Positions 40,999 through 50,558 are shown, counted from the stretch's first letter. The stretch is 64,000 bases of DNA from Streptomyces spiralis (GCF_014654675.1 NZ_BNBC01000031.1:1-64000); one strand, 5' to 3'. Numbers and translations: made by a program. Notes: a model not told the origin generated them from the sequence alone.

Positions 40999-42399
40999 GT
41001 GCGTGAATACCTGCTGACGCTCTGCATCACGGCCGCGGTGACGTACCTGCTGACCGGGCCGGTGCGCAAGTTCGCGATCGTGGCGGGGGCGATGCCGGAG
41101 ATCCGGGCACGTGACGTGCACCGGGAGCCCACCCCCCGGCTCGGTGGGATCGCGATGTTCTTCGGCATGTGCGCGGGCCTGCTGGTCGCCGACCACCTCA
41201 CCAACCTCAACGAGGTCTTCGAGAAGTCGAACGAGCCGCGCGCGCTGCTCTCCGGGGCCGCGCTGATCTGGCTGATCGGTGTCCTGGACGACAAGTTCGA
41301 GATCGACGCCCTGATCAAGCTGGGCGGCCAGATGATCGCCGCCGGCGTGATGGTCATGCAGGGTCTGACGATCCTGTGGCTGCCGGTGCCGGGCGTGGGG
41401 ACGGTCGCGCTCACCCAGTGGCAGGGCACCCTGCTGACGGTGGCGCTGGTCGTGATCACGATCAACGCGGTCAACTTCGTCGACGGCCTGGACGGGCTGG
41501 CCGCCGGCATGGTGTGCATCGCGGCCGCAGCGTTCTTCATGTACGCCTACCGGATCTGGTACTCGTACGGCATCGAGGCCGCCGCCCCCGCGACCCTCTT
41601 CGCGGCCGTGCTGATGGGCATGTGCCTGGGCTTCCTGCCGCACAACATGCACCCGGCGCGGATCTTCATGGGCGACTCGGGGTCCATGCTGATCGGCCTG
41701 GTGCTGGCGGCGGGCGCGATCTCGGTGACCGGGCAGGTCGACCCGGACGTGATGAACCTGTTCGCCGGCTCCGAGCGCAACGCGGTGCACCAGATGGTGC
41801 CGGTCTACATCCCGTTGCTGCTGCCGCTGACGATCATCGCCATCCCGGCCTCGGACTTCGTCTTCGCGGTGGTGAGGCGCACCTGGCGCGGCCAGTCGCC
41901 GTTCGCGGCGGACCGCGGTCACCTGCACCACCGGCTGCTCCAGATCGGCCACTCGCACAGCCGGGCCGTGCTGATCATGTACTTCTGGGCGGCCCTGATC
42001 GGCTTCGGCGCGCTGGCCTACTCGGTCAACTCGGCGTCGATGTGGATCGTGCTGGGCATCGTCGTCCTCAGCTTCATCGGCCTGGTGCTGCTCCTGCTGC
42101 CGCGGTTCACGCCGCGTACCCCGCGCTGGGCGGAGGCGTTCGTGCCGCCGCGCTACCGGCGGGGCCGCCGTCGCGCGGCCACGGCCCCGGGCGCCGCCAC
42201 TCCGGCGGCGGTCGGAGCCGCGCTCCGGGAGGCGCAGGAGGCCGCCGCCGAGGCCTGCGAACCCCATGAGGCCCACGGGGCCCAGGCGGCTCAGCACTCC
42301 GCGACGATCGCGGCCGGAGTGGCCGGAGTCAACGGAGCCACCGCCGTGGGCGCCCGTTCGCGCGTCCTCGACGGGCGCAAAGCGGGAACGTCGCGCTGA
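40999..42399 (+). CDS. WecA/MraY-type undecaprenyl-phosphate sugar-1-phosphate transferase, 466 aa
   Basis: Integral membrane enzyme that links a sugar-1-phosphate (probably GlcNAc-1-P) to the lipid carrier, starting cell-wall polymer or glycan synthesis. About 11 hydrophobic helices span the first 385 residues. Motifs of the family are DDKFEID near residue 95, NFVDGLDGLAAG near 160, RIFMGDSGS near 220 and HLHHRLLQ near 310. The last 75 residues are Ala-rich and cytoplasmic, longer than in most homologues. Start GTG at 40999. It stands between glyA and the ATP synthase operon, as in other Streptomyces. Confidence 0.9.
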   Translation: MREYLLTLCITAAVTYLLTGPVRKFAIVAGAMPEIRARDVHREPTPRLGGIAMFFGMCAGLLVADHLTNLNEVFEKSNEPRALLSGAALIWLIGVLDDKFEIDALIKLGGQMIAAGVMVMQGLTILWLPVPGVGTVALTQWQGTLLTVALVVITINAVNFVDGLDGLAAGMVCIAAAAFFMYAYRIWYSYGIEAAAPATLFAAVLMGMCLGFLPHNMHPARIFMGDSGSMLIGLVLAAGAISVTGQVDPDVMNLFAGSERNAVHQMVPVYIPLLLPLTIIAIPASDFVFAVVRRTWRGQSPFAADRGHLHHRLLQIGHSHSRAVLIMYFWAALIGFGALAYSVNSASMWIVLGIVVLSFIGLVLLLLPRFTPRTPRWAEAFVPPRYRRGRRRAATAPGAATPAAVGAALREAQEAAAEACEPHEAHGAQAAQHSATIAAGVAGVNGATAVGARSRVLDGRKAGTSR

Positions 42400-42701
42400 C
42401 GCCGCAAGGTAAGAATCTGACTAAAGCGTTGCCATCTCGTGGGGGGACAAAGACCCCTAATACCAGACAATTTGGCTCGCTTTTTGCACAGACGGGCAGC
42501 TTTACTCTCATGTGTGACAGCCAGCACACCCAGCAGGTAAAGACCTCATCAAATAGTTTGTGATACCGTTCACGAGAACCCCGGATACAACCGAAGGACC
42601 CGAGTGCGAGGGGCCCTTGGTGTGGAGGATCCTCGTCCGAACCGGGGACTACGCTCGTCCATGACGACACCCCTGCCCCCTGTGAAAGCGGAGTTGCCGC
42701 C
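42400..42701. other. Promoter region of the atp operon
   Basis: This 302-base gap is clearly less GC-rich than the surroundings, especially 42440-42580. It contains the Rex-like palindrome at 42558-42575 and an imperfect pair GTGTG/CACAC near 42511-42529. A terminator of the upstream gene is not obvious. It is the likely promoter region of the ATP synthase genes. Confidence 0.5.
42558..42575. promoter_or_regulatory. Rex-like operator upstream of atpI
   Basis: TTGTGATACCGTTCACGA closely resembles the 18-base Rex operator (TTGTGA...TTCACAA) of actinobacteria, whose repressor Rex responds to the NADH/NAD+ ratio. Redox control of the ATP synthase operon by Rex has been described in Streptomyces (from memory). 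The site lies about 130 bases before atpI. GATACCG inside it could also be a -10 box, consistent with repression. Confidence 0.6.
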
Positions 42702-43139
42702 ATGCCGTCCAATGACGTCCGGAACCTACTGCACACCGCAGTGCCCACCGCAGCTGTCGGTGTGGTCGCGGTGGCGGTCAGTGGCGCGGTCGCCGGCGGG
42801 AAGGGCGCGATCGGGGCCGTCGTCGGCGTAGCCCTGGCCATCCTGTACATGGGGATCGGTCTCTACGTGCTGCAGTGGACGGCGAAAACGCTGCCGCAGC
42901 TCTTCCAGGCCATGGGCCTCATGCTCTACGTCGCCCAACTCCTGCTGCTCATGATCTTCTTGGCCGTGTTCAAGGGCACGTCGCTCTTCAACGCCAGGGC
43001 CTTCGCGTTCTCACTCGTCGCCGCGACCGTCGTATGGATGGCGGCGCAGGCCCGTGCGCACATGAAGTCCAAGATCTTCTACGTCGAACCGGACTCCGAG
43101 AAGAACGACAAGTCCGAGAAGACAGGGTCCTCGTCGTGA
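42702..43139 (+). CDS. atpI: ATP synthase protein I (AtpI), 145 aa
   Basis: Small membrane protein at the head of the ATP synthase operon; in other bacteria AtpI helps assembly of the c-ring. Four hydrophobic segments occur (VPTAAVGVVAVAVSGAVAGG, AIGAVVGVALAILYMGIGLYVLQ, AMGLMLYVAQLLLLMIFLAVF, FAFSLVAATVVWMAAQA), followed by a charged tail. It belongs to the putative AtpI family by position and topology. GGAG precedes the ATG. It is the first gene of the operon. Confidence 0.85.
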   Translation: MPSNDVRNLLHTAVPTAAVGVVAVAVSGAVAGGKGAIGAVVGVALAILYMGIGLYVLQWTAKTLPQLFQAMGLMLYVAQLLLLMIFLAVFKGTSLFNARAFAFSLVAATVVWMAAQARAHMKSKIFYVEPDSEKNDKSEKTGSSS

Positions 43140-43364
43140 GGGGTAGGGCCGGGATAAAGACGTGTGTGATCTCCTGCTATCGTCCGGTGCCAACTGCGGC
43201 ATCGCGGGCGCGGGCATCTGAGCTGACGCCTGCTCGATCGCGAGGCTCGATGCCCGCCGGCCGCCCCCACATCCGTAACACCAGTCCGGTGCCGACCCGC
43301 GGCTGCCCGCCGCGCCGACACAACGAGGTTGCCGTATCCATGCGCCACGCCGAAGGAGCCCGCG

Positions 43365-44183
43365 GTGAGTGCTGACCAGACCACGCTCGCCTTTGACTGG
43401 AGTTGCCGCGTCTTCGCCGAAAACGGCTGCGGCTTCCCGTCGCCGGGCCTCCACTCCTTCATCTTCAAGCCGATGTTCACGGTCGGCGGCTTCGACTTCG
43501 ACAAGCCGATGCTGCTCGCCATCATCACCTCGCTGGTCGTGGTCGGCTTCTTCTGGGCCGCCTTCAGCAAGGCCAAGGTGGTGCCCGGCAAGCTGCAGAT
43601 GGTCGGCGAGGCGGGCTACGACTTCGTTCGCCGCGGCATCGTCTACGAGACGCTGGGCAAGCGCGAGGGCGAGAAGTACGTCCCGCTGATGGTCTCGATC
43701 TTCTTCTTCGTCTGGATCATGAACATCTGGTCGATCATCCCGGTCGCCCAGTTCCCGGTGACGTCGATCATCGCCTACCCGGCCGCCCTGGCCGCGGTCG
43801 TCTACGTGACCTGGATGGTCCTGACGTTCAAGAAGCACGGCTTCGTCGGCGGCTTCAAGAACCTCACCGGCTACGACAAGTCGCTCGGCGCGGTGCTGCC
43901 GCTCGTGGTGGTCATCGAGTTCTTCTCGAACGTCCTGGTCCGCCCGTTCACGCACGCGGTGCGACTGTTCGCCAACATGTTCGCCGGCCACCTGCTGCTC
44001 GTGATGTTCACCGTCGCCAGCTGGTACCTGATGAACAGCTGGCTGATCGCGGCCGGCGCCGTCTCGTTCGTCATGGCCATGGTCATGATCCTGTTCGAGC
44101 TCTTCGTCCAGGCCGTCCAGGCGTACGTCTTCGTCCTCCTGGCCTGCTCCTACGTTCAGGGCGCTCTCGCCGAGCACCACTGA
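43365..44183 (+). CDS. atpB: ATP synthase subunit a, 272 aa
   Basis: Subunit a of the Fo rotor-stator channel. Several membrane helices are visible, and the essential arginine sits in VRPFTHAVRLFANMFAGHLL near residue 200. GAAGGAG precedes the GTG start at 43365. It lies 225 bases after atpI. Part of the membrane proton path with AtpE. Confidence 0.96.
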   Translation: MSADQTTLAFDWSCRVFAENGCGFPSPGLHSFIFKPMFTVGGFDFDKPMLLAIITSLVVVGFFWAAFSKAKVVPGKLQMVGEAGYDFVRRGIVYETLGKREGEKYVPLMVSIFFFVWIMNIWSIIPVAQFPVTSIIAYPAALAAVVYVTWMVLTFKKHGFVGGFKNLTGYDKSLGAVLPLVVVIEFFSNVLVRPFTHAVRLFANMFAGHLLLVMFTVASWYLMNSWLIAAGAVSFVMAMVMILFELFVQAVQAYVFVLLACSYVQGALAEHH

Positions 44184-44262
44184 GCCACCGTCCCGCACCG
44201 CCCCGTCACAGACGTCCGGTGGCCAACCCCCACCGGTCCTTGAAAGAGAAGGAAGAATCAGC

Positions 44263-44502
44263 ATGGCTGCCACTGAGACCCTTGCCGCCGTCACCGGCTC
44301 CATCGCCTCCGTCGGCTACGGCCTCGCCGCCATCGGTCCCGGCATCGGCATCGGCATCATCTTCGGCAACGGCACCCAGGCGCTCGCCCGCCAGCCCGAG
44401 GCCGCCGGTCTGATCCGTGCCAACCAGATCCTGGGCTTCGCCTTCTGTGAGGCGCTCGCCCTCATCGGCATCGTCATGCCGTTCGTTTACACCTACAAGT
44501 AA
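44263..44502 (+). CDS. atpE: ATP synthase subunit c, 79 aa
   Basis: The proteolipid of the rotor ring: two helices linked by a polar loop (ARQPEAA). The proton-binding glutamate is in LGFAFCEALALIGIV near residue 65. The glycine-rich first helix (GPGIGIGIIFG) is typical. AGAGAAGGA precedes the ATG. It forms the c-ring with AtpB in the membrane. Confidence 0.97.
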   Translation: MAATETLAAVTGSIASVGYGLAAIGPGIGIGIIFGNGTQALARQPEAAGLIRANQILGFAFCEALALIGIVMPFVYTYK

Positions 44503-44547
44503 ACCGCGGCGGACGACCCACCCCCATCAGGGAAAGGCACTGATGAC

Positions 44548-45102
44548 ATGCAGCTGACACAGCAGCTGGTGCAGCTGGCGGCGGAGGAGCAGCAGAACCC
44601 TCTCATCCCGCCCGGCCCCGAGCTGGTCATCGGCCTCGTCACCTTCGCCATCGTCTTCTTCTTCCTCGGGAAGAAGCTCCTGCCGAACATCAACAAGGTT
44701 CTGGAGGAGCGCCGCGCGGCGATCGAAGGCGGTATCGAAGAGGCCGAGGCCATGAAGGTCGAGGCCCAGAGCGTCCTCGAGCAGTACAAGGCCCAGCTGG
44801 CCGAGGCCCGGCACGAGGCCGCGCGCCTGCGCCAGGAGGCGCAGGAGCAGGGCGCCACGCTCATCGCCGAGATGCGGGCCGAGGGCCAGCGTCAGCGCGA
44901 GGAGATCGTCGCCGCCGGCCACACCCAGATCGAGGCCGACCGCAAGGCCGCCGCGTCCGCGCTCCGCCAGGACGTCGGCAAGCTCGCCACCGAGCTGGCC
45001 GGCAAGCTCGTCGGTGAGTCCCTCGAGGACCACGCCCGGCAGAGCCGCGTGATCGACCGCTTCCTCGACGAGCTCGAGGAGAAGGCCGAGGCCGCGCGAT
45101 GA
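44548..45102 (+). CDS. atpF: ATP synthase subunit b, 184 aa
   Basis: Peripheral stalk subunit: one N-terminal membrane helix (ELVIGLVTFAIVFFFLGKKLL, about residues 28-48) and a long charged helix rich in E, A, R and Q that reaches to F1. AGGGAAAG precedes the ATG. Its stop overlaps the start of atpH by four bases (ATGA). Confidence 0.96.
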   Translation: MQLTQQLVQLAAEEQQNPLIPPGPELVIGLVTFAIVFFFLGKKLLPNINKVLEERRAAIEGGIEEAEAMKVEAQSVLEQYKAQLAEARHEAARLRQEAQEQGATLIAEMRAEGQRQREEIVAAGHTQIEADRKAAASALRQDVGKLATELAGKLVGESLEDHARQSRVIDRFLDELEEKAEAAR

Positions 45103-45914
45103 CCGGAGCGAGCCGCGAGGCTCTGACCGCCGCACGTGAGCGTCTCGACGCGCTGACGGACTCCACCTCCGTCGACGCCGCGAAGCTCGCCGACGAGCTG
45201 GCGGCCGTCACCGCGCTGCTCGACCGCGAGGCAGGCCTGCGTCGGGTCCTCACCGACCCGGCGCAGTCCGGCGACGCCAAGGCCACGCTCGTCCAGCGGC
45301 TGCTCGGCGGCCAGGTCGGCGGCGAGGCCGTGGACCTGGTGGCCGGCATCGTGCGCTCGCGCTGGTCGCAGTCGCGTGACCTGGTGGACGCGCTGGAGGA
45401 GCTGGCGAACCTCGCCGACCTCACCGCCGCCCAGCGGTCCGGCACGCTCGACGACGTCGAGGACGAGCTGTTCCGCTTCGGCCGGATCGTCTCCTCCAGC
45501 ACCGAGCTGCGCTCGGCGCTGACCGACCGGGCCGCGCGCACCTCGGCCAAGGTCGAGCTGCTGCACCGGCTGCTCGGCGGCCGGGCGAAGCCGACCACCG
45601 AGCGTCTGGTGACGCGCCTTGTGACCGTGCCGCGGGGACGTAGCCTGGAGACGGGACTGGAGTCCCTGTCCAAGCTCGCCGCCGACCGTCGCAACCGCAT
45701 GGTCGCCGTCGTCACCACGGCGGTCCCGCTGAGCGACCGGCAGAAGCAGCGCCTCGGCGCCGCCCTCGCCAAGCTCTACGGCCGCCAGATGCACCTCAAC
45801 ATCGACGTGGACCCCGAGCTGATCGGCGGGATCCGGGTGCAGGTCGGCGACGAGACGATCAACGGCTCCCTCGCGGACCGGCTCGACGACGCCGCCCGCC
45901 GCATGGCGAGCTAG
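45099..45914 (+). CDS. atpH: ATP synthase subunit delta, 271 aa
   Basis: Connects the peripheral stalk to the F1 head. At 271 residues it is longer than the approximately 180 of E. coli, as is usual in actinobacteria, with the conserved C-terminal block IDVDPELIGGIRVQVGDETINGS near 240. The extra N-terminal part is helical. It overlaps atpF (ATGA), so both are translated together. Confidence 0.95.
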   Translation: MTGASREALTAARERLDALTDSTSVDAAKLADELAAVTALLDREAGLRRVLTDPAQSGDAKATLVQRLLGGQVGGEAVDLVAGIVRSRWSQSRDLVDALEELANLADLTAAQRSGTLDDVEDELFRFGRIVSSSTELRSALTDRAARTSAKVELLHRLLGGRAKPTTERLVTRLVTVPRGRSLETGLESLSKLAADRRNRMVAVVTTAVPLSDRQKQRLGAALAKLYGRQMHLNIDVDPELIGGIRVQVGDETINGSLADRLDDAARRMAS

Positions 45915-46055
45915 CAGCAACTCAACACGCAAGACGTACACGACGGCCCTGGTTGGGCCGTGCAGAGGATTCACCTCTTATTGGGGGGAGTCCCGAACTC
46001 GTGGAATACCCCCCAAGTGAAACTTCGGGCCCAACAAGGAGAGCAGGGAACCCAG

Positions 46056-47648
46056 ATGGCGGAGCTCACGATCCGGCCGGAGGAGATCCGGGACGCGCTG
46101 GAGAACTTCGTCCAGTCGTACAAGCCGGACGCGGCCTCGCGCGAGGAGGTCGGTACGGTCACCCTTGCCGGCGACGGCATCGCGAAGGTCGAGGGCCTGC
46201 CCTCGGCCATGGCCAACGAGCTGCTGAAGTTCGAGGACGGCACCCTCGGCCTCGCCCTCAACCTCGAGGAGCGCGAGATCGGTGCCATCGTCCTCGGTGA
46301 GTTCAGCGGCATCGAGGAGGGCCAGCCGGTCACCCGCACCGGCGAGGTCCTGTCCGTCGCCGTCGGCGAGGGCTACCTCGGCCGCGTGGTGGACCCGCTC
46401 GGCAACCCGATCGACGGCCTCGGCGAGATCGAGACCGAGGGCCGCCGCGCCCTCGAGCTGCAGGCCCCCACGGTCATGCAGCGCAAGTCGGTGCACGAGC
46501 CGATGGAGACCGGCTACAAGGCCGTCGACGCCATGACCCCGATCGGCCGCGGTCAGCGTCAGCTGATCATCGGCGACCGCCAGACCGGCAAGACCGCCCT
46601 GGCCGTCGACACGATCATCAACCAGCGCGACAACTGGCGCACCGGCGACCCGAAGAAGCAGGTCCGCTGCATCTACGTCGCCATCGGCCAGAAGGGCTCC
46701 ACCATCGCGTCGGTCCGCCGCGCGCTGGAGGAGAACGGCGCGCTGGAGTACACGACCATCGTCGCCGCCCCGGCGTCCGACCCGGCCGGCTTCAAGTACC
46801 TGGCGCCCTACACCGGTTCCGCCATCGGCCAGCAGTGGATGTACCAGGGCAAGCACGTCCTGATCATCTTCGACGACCTGTCGAAGCAGGCCGACGCCTA
46901 CCGTGCCGTCTCCCTGCTGCTGCGCCGCCCGCCGGGCCGCGAGGCCTACCCGGGTGACGTCTTCTACCTGCACTCCCGGCTGCTGGAGCGCTGCGCGAAG
47001 CTCTCCGACGACATGGGTGCCGGTTCGATGACCGGTCTGCCGATCGTCGAGACCAAGGCCAACGACGTCTCGGCGTTCATCCCGACCAACGTCATCTCCA
47101 TCACCGACGGCCAGTGCTTCCTGGAGTCCGACCTGTTCAACGCCGGTCAGCGCCCCGCGCTGAACGTCGGTATCTCGGTCTCCCGCGTCGGTGGCTCCGC
47201 CCAGCACAAGGCGATGCGCCAGGTCTCCGGCCGCCTCCGTGTGGACCTCGCCCAGTTCCGTGAGCTGGAGGCGTTCGCCGCCTTCGGTTCCGACCTGGAC
47301 GCGGCCTCCAAGGCCCAGCTGGAGCGCGGTCAGCGCATGGTCGAGCTGCTGAAGCAGAACCAGTACGAGCCGATGGCCACCGAGGACCAGGTCGTCTCCA
47401 TCTGGGCCGGCACCACCGGCCGCATGGACGACGTGCCGGTCGTCGACATCCGCCGCTTCGAGAAGGAGCTCCTGGAGTACCTGCACCGCAAGGAGCAGGG
47501 CCTCATGACCTCCATCAAGGAGGGCGCCAAGATGTCCGACGACACGATCCAGGCCATCGCGGACGCGGTCGCGGAGTTCAAGAAGCAGTTCGAGACCTCG
47601 GACGGCAAGCTGCTCGGCGAGGACACCCCGGCCGCTGCCGCCAAGTGA
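46056..47648 (+). CDS. atpA: ATP synthase subunit alpha, 530 aa
   Basis: Non-catalytic nucleotide-binding subunit of F1. Walker A is GDRQTGKTALAVDTI near residue 170 and the ATP-synthase signature PAVDPLDS-like region is replaced by the alpha-type SRVGGSAQ near 375. AGGGAACCC lies just before the ATG at 46056; the frame upstream (from 45960) is not conserved. Partner of AtpD. Confidence 0.97.
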   Translation: MAELTIRPEEIRDALENFVQSYKPDAASREEVGTVTLAGDGIAKVEGLPSAMANELLKFEDGTLGLALNLEEREIGAIVLGEFSGIEEGQPVTRTGEVLSVAVGEGYLGRVVDPLGNPIDGLGEIETEGRRALELQAPTVMQRKSVHEPMETGYKAVDAMTPIGRGQRQLIIGDRQTGKTALAVDTIINQRDNWRTGDPKKQVRCIYVAIGQKGSTIASVRRALEENGALEYTTIVAAPASDPAGFKYLAPYTGSAIGQQWMYQGKHVLIIFDDLSKQADAYRAVSLLLRRPPGREAYPGDVFYLHSRLLERCAKLSDDMGAGSMTGLPIVETKANDVSAFIPTNVISITDGQCFLESDLFNAGQRPALNVGISVSRVGGSAQHKAMRQVSGRLRVDLAQFRELEAFAAFGSDLDAASKAQLERGQRMVELLKQNQYEPMATEDQVVSIWAGTTGRMDDVPVVDIRRFEKELLEYLHRKEQGLMTSIKEGAKMSDDTIQAIADAVAEFKKQFETSDGKLLGEDTPAAAAK

Positions 47649-47669
47649 CGTAAGGAAGGGACCTGACTC

Positions 47670-48587
47670 ATGGGAGCCCAGCTCCGGGTCTACAAGCGTC
47701 GCATCCGATCCGTCACCGCGACCAAGAAGATCACCAAGGCGATGGAGATGATCGCCGCCTCGCGCGTCGTCAAGGCGCAGCGCAAGGTGGCGGCCTCCAC
47801 GCCGTACGCGCAGGAACTGACCCGCGCGGTCACGGCGGTCGGCACCGGTTCGAACACCAAGCACCCGCTGACCACGGAGACGGAGAACCCGACCCGTGCC
47901 GCGGTCCTGCTCCTGACGAGCGACCGCGGTCTGGCCGGCGCCTTCAACTCCAACGCCATCAAGGCCGCGGAGCAGCTGACCGAGCGCCTGGAGCGCGAGG
48001 GCAAGCAGGTCGACGCGTACATCGTCGGCCGGCGTGGTGTCGCCCACTACAACTTCCGTGAGCGCAAGATCGCGGAGTCGTGGACGGGCTTCACCGACGA
48101 GCCCACGTACGCGGACGCCAAGAAGGTGGCGGCGCCGCTGATCGAGGCCATCGAGCGGGAGACGGCGGACGGCGGCGTGGACGAACTCCACATCGTCTAC
48201 ACCGAGTTCGTCTCGATGATGACGCAGACGGCGGTCGACTCCCGGCTGCTGCCGCTGCGCCTCGAAGAGGTGGCGGAGCAGACGCAGAAGAAGGACGAGA
48301 TCCTTCCGCTGTACGACTTCGAGCCGTCCGCGGAGGACGTCCTCGACGCCCTGCTGCCGCGCTACGTCGAGAGCCGCATCTACAACGCGCTGCTCCAGTC
48401 GGCCGCTTCGAAGCACGCCGCCACGCGGCGCGCGATGAAGTCGGCCACCGACAACGCGGGCGAGCTGATCAACACGCTCTCCCGTCTTGCCAACGCGGCC
48501 CGCCAGGCCGAAATCACCCAGGAAATCAGCGAGATCGTCGGTGGCGCGAGCGCCCTGGCCGACGCGACCGCGGGGAGTGACCGATAA
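47670..48587 (+). CDS. atpG: ATP synthase subunit gamma, 305 aa
   Basis: Central shaft of F1: two long helices at the ends (YKRRIRSVTATKKITKAMEMIAASRV at the start; NAGELINTLSRLANAARQAEITQEISEIVGGASAL at the end). AAGGAAGG precedes the ATG. The next gene starts at the very next base after its stop (TAAATG). Confidence 0.97.
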   Translation: MGAQLRVYKRRIRSVTATKKITKAMEMIAASRVVKAQRKVAASTPYAQELTRAVTAVGTGSNTKHPLTTETENPTRAAVLLLTSDRGLAGAFNSNAIKAAEQLTERLEREGKQVDAYIVGRRGVAHYNFRERKIAESWTGFTDEPTYADAKKVAAPLIEAIERETADGGVDELHIVYTEFVSMMTQTAVDSRLLPLRLEEVAEQTQKKDEILPLYDFEPSAEDVLDALLPRYVESRIYNALLQSAASKHAATRRAMKSATDNAGELINTLSRLANAARQAEITQEISEIVGGASALADATAGSDR

Positions 48588-50024
48588 ATGACCACCACTG
48601 TTGAGACCGCGACGGCTACGGGCCGCGTCGCCCGGGTCATCGGCCCGGTCGTCGACGTGGAGTTCCCCGTCGACGCGATGCCGGACATCTACAACGCCCT
48701 CCACGTCGAGGTCGCCGACCCGGCGAACGCGGGCGAGAAGAAGACGCTGACCCTGGAGGTCGCCCAGCACCTGGGTGACGGCCTGGTCCGCACCATCTCC
48801 ATGCAGCCGACCGACGGTCTGGTCCGCCAGGCCCCGGTCGTCGACACCGGTGACGGCATCACCGTCCCGGTCGGCGACTTCACCAAGGGCAAGGTGTTCA
48901 ACACCCTCGGTGAGGTGCTGAACGTCGACGAGTCCTACGAGGGCGAGCGCTGGTCCATCCACCGCAAGGCCCCGAACTTCGACGAGCTCGAGTCGAAGAC
49001 CGAGATGTTCGAGACCGGCGTCAAGGTCATCGACCTGCTGACCCCGTACGTCAAGGGCGGCAAGATCGGTCTGTTCGGCGGTGCCGGCGTCGGCAAGACG
49101 GTGCTCATCCAGGAGATGATCTACCGCGTCGCCAACAACCACGACGGTGTCTCCGTGTTCGCCGGTGTCGGCGAGCGCACCCGTGAGGGCAACGACCTCA
49201 TCGAGGAGATGTCGGACTCCGGCGTCATCGACAAGACCGCGCTGGTCTTCGGCCAGATGGACGAGCCCCCGGGCACCCGTCTGCGCGTGGCCCTCGCCGG
49301 TCTGACCATGGCGGAGTACTTCCGCGATGTGCAGAAGCAGGACGTGCTGTTCTTCATCGACAACATCTTCCGCTTCACGCAGGCCGGTTCCGAGGTCTCC
49401 ACCCTGCTCGGCCGTATGCCGTCCGCGGTGGGTTACCAGCCGAACCTGGCCGACGAGATGGGCCTCCTCCAGGAGCGCATCACCTCGACCCGCGGTCACT
49501 CGATCACCTCGATGCAGGCGATCTACGTCCCCGCCGACGACCTGACCGACCCGGCCCCGGCGACCACCTTCGCCCACCTCGACGCGACGACGGTTCTGTC
49601 CCGTCCGATCTCCGAGAAGGGCATCTACCCGGCCGTGGACCCGCTGGACTCCACGTCCCGGATCCTGGACCCGCGGTACATCTCCGCGGACCACTACAAC
49701 GCGGCCATGCGCGTGAAGAACATCCTGCAGAAGTACAAGGACCTGCAGGACATCATCGCGATCCTCGGTATCGACGAGCTCGGCGAGGAGGACAAGCTCG
49801 TCGTCCACCGTGCCCGTCGCGTGGAGCGCTTCCTGTCCCAGAACACCCACGTCGCCAAGCAGTTCACCGGCGTGGACGGTTCGGACGTGCCGCTGGACGA
49901 GTCGATCGCCGCGTTCAACGCGATCTGCGACGGCGAGTACGACCACTTCCCGGAGCAGGCGTTCTTCATGTGCGGTGGTCTCGAGGACCTGAAGAAGAAC
50001 GCGAAGGAGCTGGGCGTCTCCTGA
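48588..50024 (+). CDS. atpD: ATP synthase subunit beta, 478 aa
   Basis: Catalytic subunit of F1. Walker A GGAGVGKTVLIQEM lies near residue 165, Walker B in VLFFIDNIFRF near 255, and the catalytic glutamate in GERTREGNDL near 200. Sequence fits the family closely. A 13-bp hairpin follows (50084-50114) before the last gene of the operon. Confidence 0.98.
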   Translation: MTTTVETATATGRVARVIGPVVDVEFPVDAMPDIYNALHVEVADPANAGEKKTLTLEVAQHLGDGLVRTISMQPTDGLVRQAPVVDTGDGITVPVGDFTKGKVFNTLGEVLNVDESYEGERWSIHRKAPNFDELESKTEMFETGVKVIDLLTPYVKGGKIGLFGGAGVGKTVLIQEMIYRVANNHDGVSVFAGVGERTREGNDLIEEMSDSGVIDKTALVFGQMDEPPGTRLRVALAGLTMAEYFRDVQKQDVLFFIDNIFRFTQAGSEVSTLLGRMPSAVGYQPNLADEMGLLQERITSTRGHSITSMQAIYVPADDLTDPAPATTFAHLDATTVLSRPISEKGIYPAVDPLDSTSRILDPRYISADHYNAAMRVKNILQKYKDLQDIIAILGIDELGEEDKLVVHRARRVERFLSQNTHVAKQFTGVDGSDVPLDESIAAFNAICDGEYDHFPEQAFFMCGGLEDLKKNAKELGVS

Positions 50025-50083
50025 GCCCGGAGCTCGCAGTGGGTCTCGCGGCTCACACCACGTGAGTCTCACGGCTCACACCC

Positions 50084-50114
50084 GGAAGGGGGCGGGCGCG
50101 TCCCGCCCCCTTCC
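50084..50114 (+). terminator. Hairpin between atpD and atpC
   Basis: GGAAGGGGGCGGG (50084-50096) is the exact reverse complement of CCCGCCCCCTTCC (50102-50114), a 13-bp GC-rich stem with a 5-base loop and no T-run. It may act as attenuator or RNA-stability element and lower expression of atpC, or stop part of the transcripts. Confidence 0.65.
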
Positions 50115-50180
50115 TCACGCCCCTTAGAATTGACCCCAACACCCGGCACTACCGCCGGGTGGTGACCCGAGGAGCCACCC

Positions 50181-50558
50181 TTGGCTGCTGAGCTGCACGT
50201 CGAGCTGGTCGCCGCCGACCGCCAGGTCTGGTCCGGCGAGGCCACCCTGGTCGTCGCGCGCACCACGTCCGGCGACATCGGCGTCATGCCCGGTCACCAG
50301 CCGCTGCTCGGTGTGCTGGAGTCGGGCCCGGTGACCATCCGTACGAGTGAAGGTGGAACGGTCGTCGCCGCGGTGCACGGCGGTTTCATCTCGTTCGCGG
50401 ACAACAAGCTCTCGCTGCTGGCCGAGATCGCCGAGCTCGCCGAGGAGATCGACGTCCAGCGCACGGAGCAGGAGCTGGAGCGCGCGAAGGCGGACGAGGA
50501 CGAGGTCGCCCAGCGGCGCGCCGACGTCCGTCTGCGGGCGGCTGCGGCGGCGCGCTGA
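50181..50558 (+). CDS. atpC: ATP synthase subunit epsilon, 125 aa
   Basis: Regulatory subunit of F1. The N-terminal beta domain (LHVELVAADRQVWSGEA, GDIGVMPGHQPLLGVLESG) and a short helical C-terminus are visible. The start is TTG at 50181 with GAGGAG just upstream. It lies 156 bases after atpD, beyond the hairpin. Confidence 0.94.
   Translation: MAAELHVELVAADRQVWSGEATLVVARTTSGDIGVMPGHQPLLGVLESGPVTIRTSEGGTVVAAVHGGFISFADNKLSLLAEIAELAEEIDVQRTEQELERAKADEDEVAQRRADVRLRAAAAAR

Noticed and set aside
43079..43591. Minus-strand frame across the atpI-atpB gap
   Set aside because: No ribosome-binding site and no conserved features; it overlaps the clear start of atpB.
45978..50072. Minus-strand open frame of 1364 codons
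   Set aside because: It lies antisense to atpA, atpG and atpD. High GC suppresses stop codons in this frame; the protein has no domain character.
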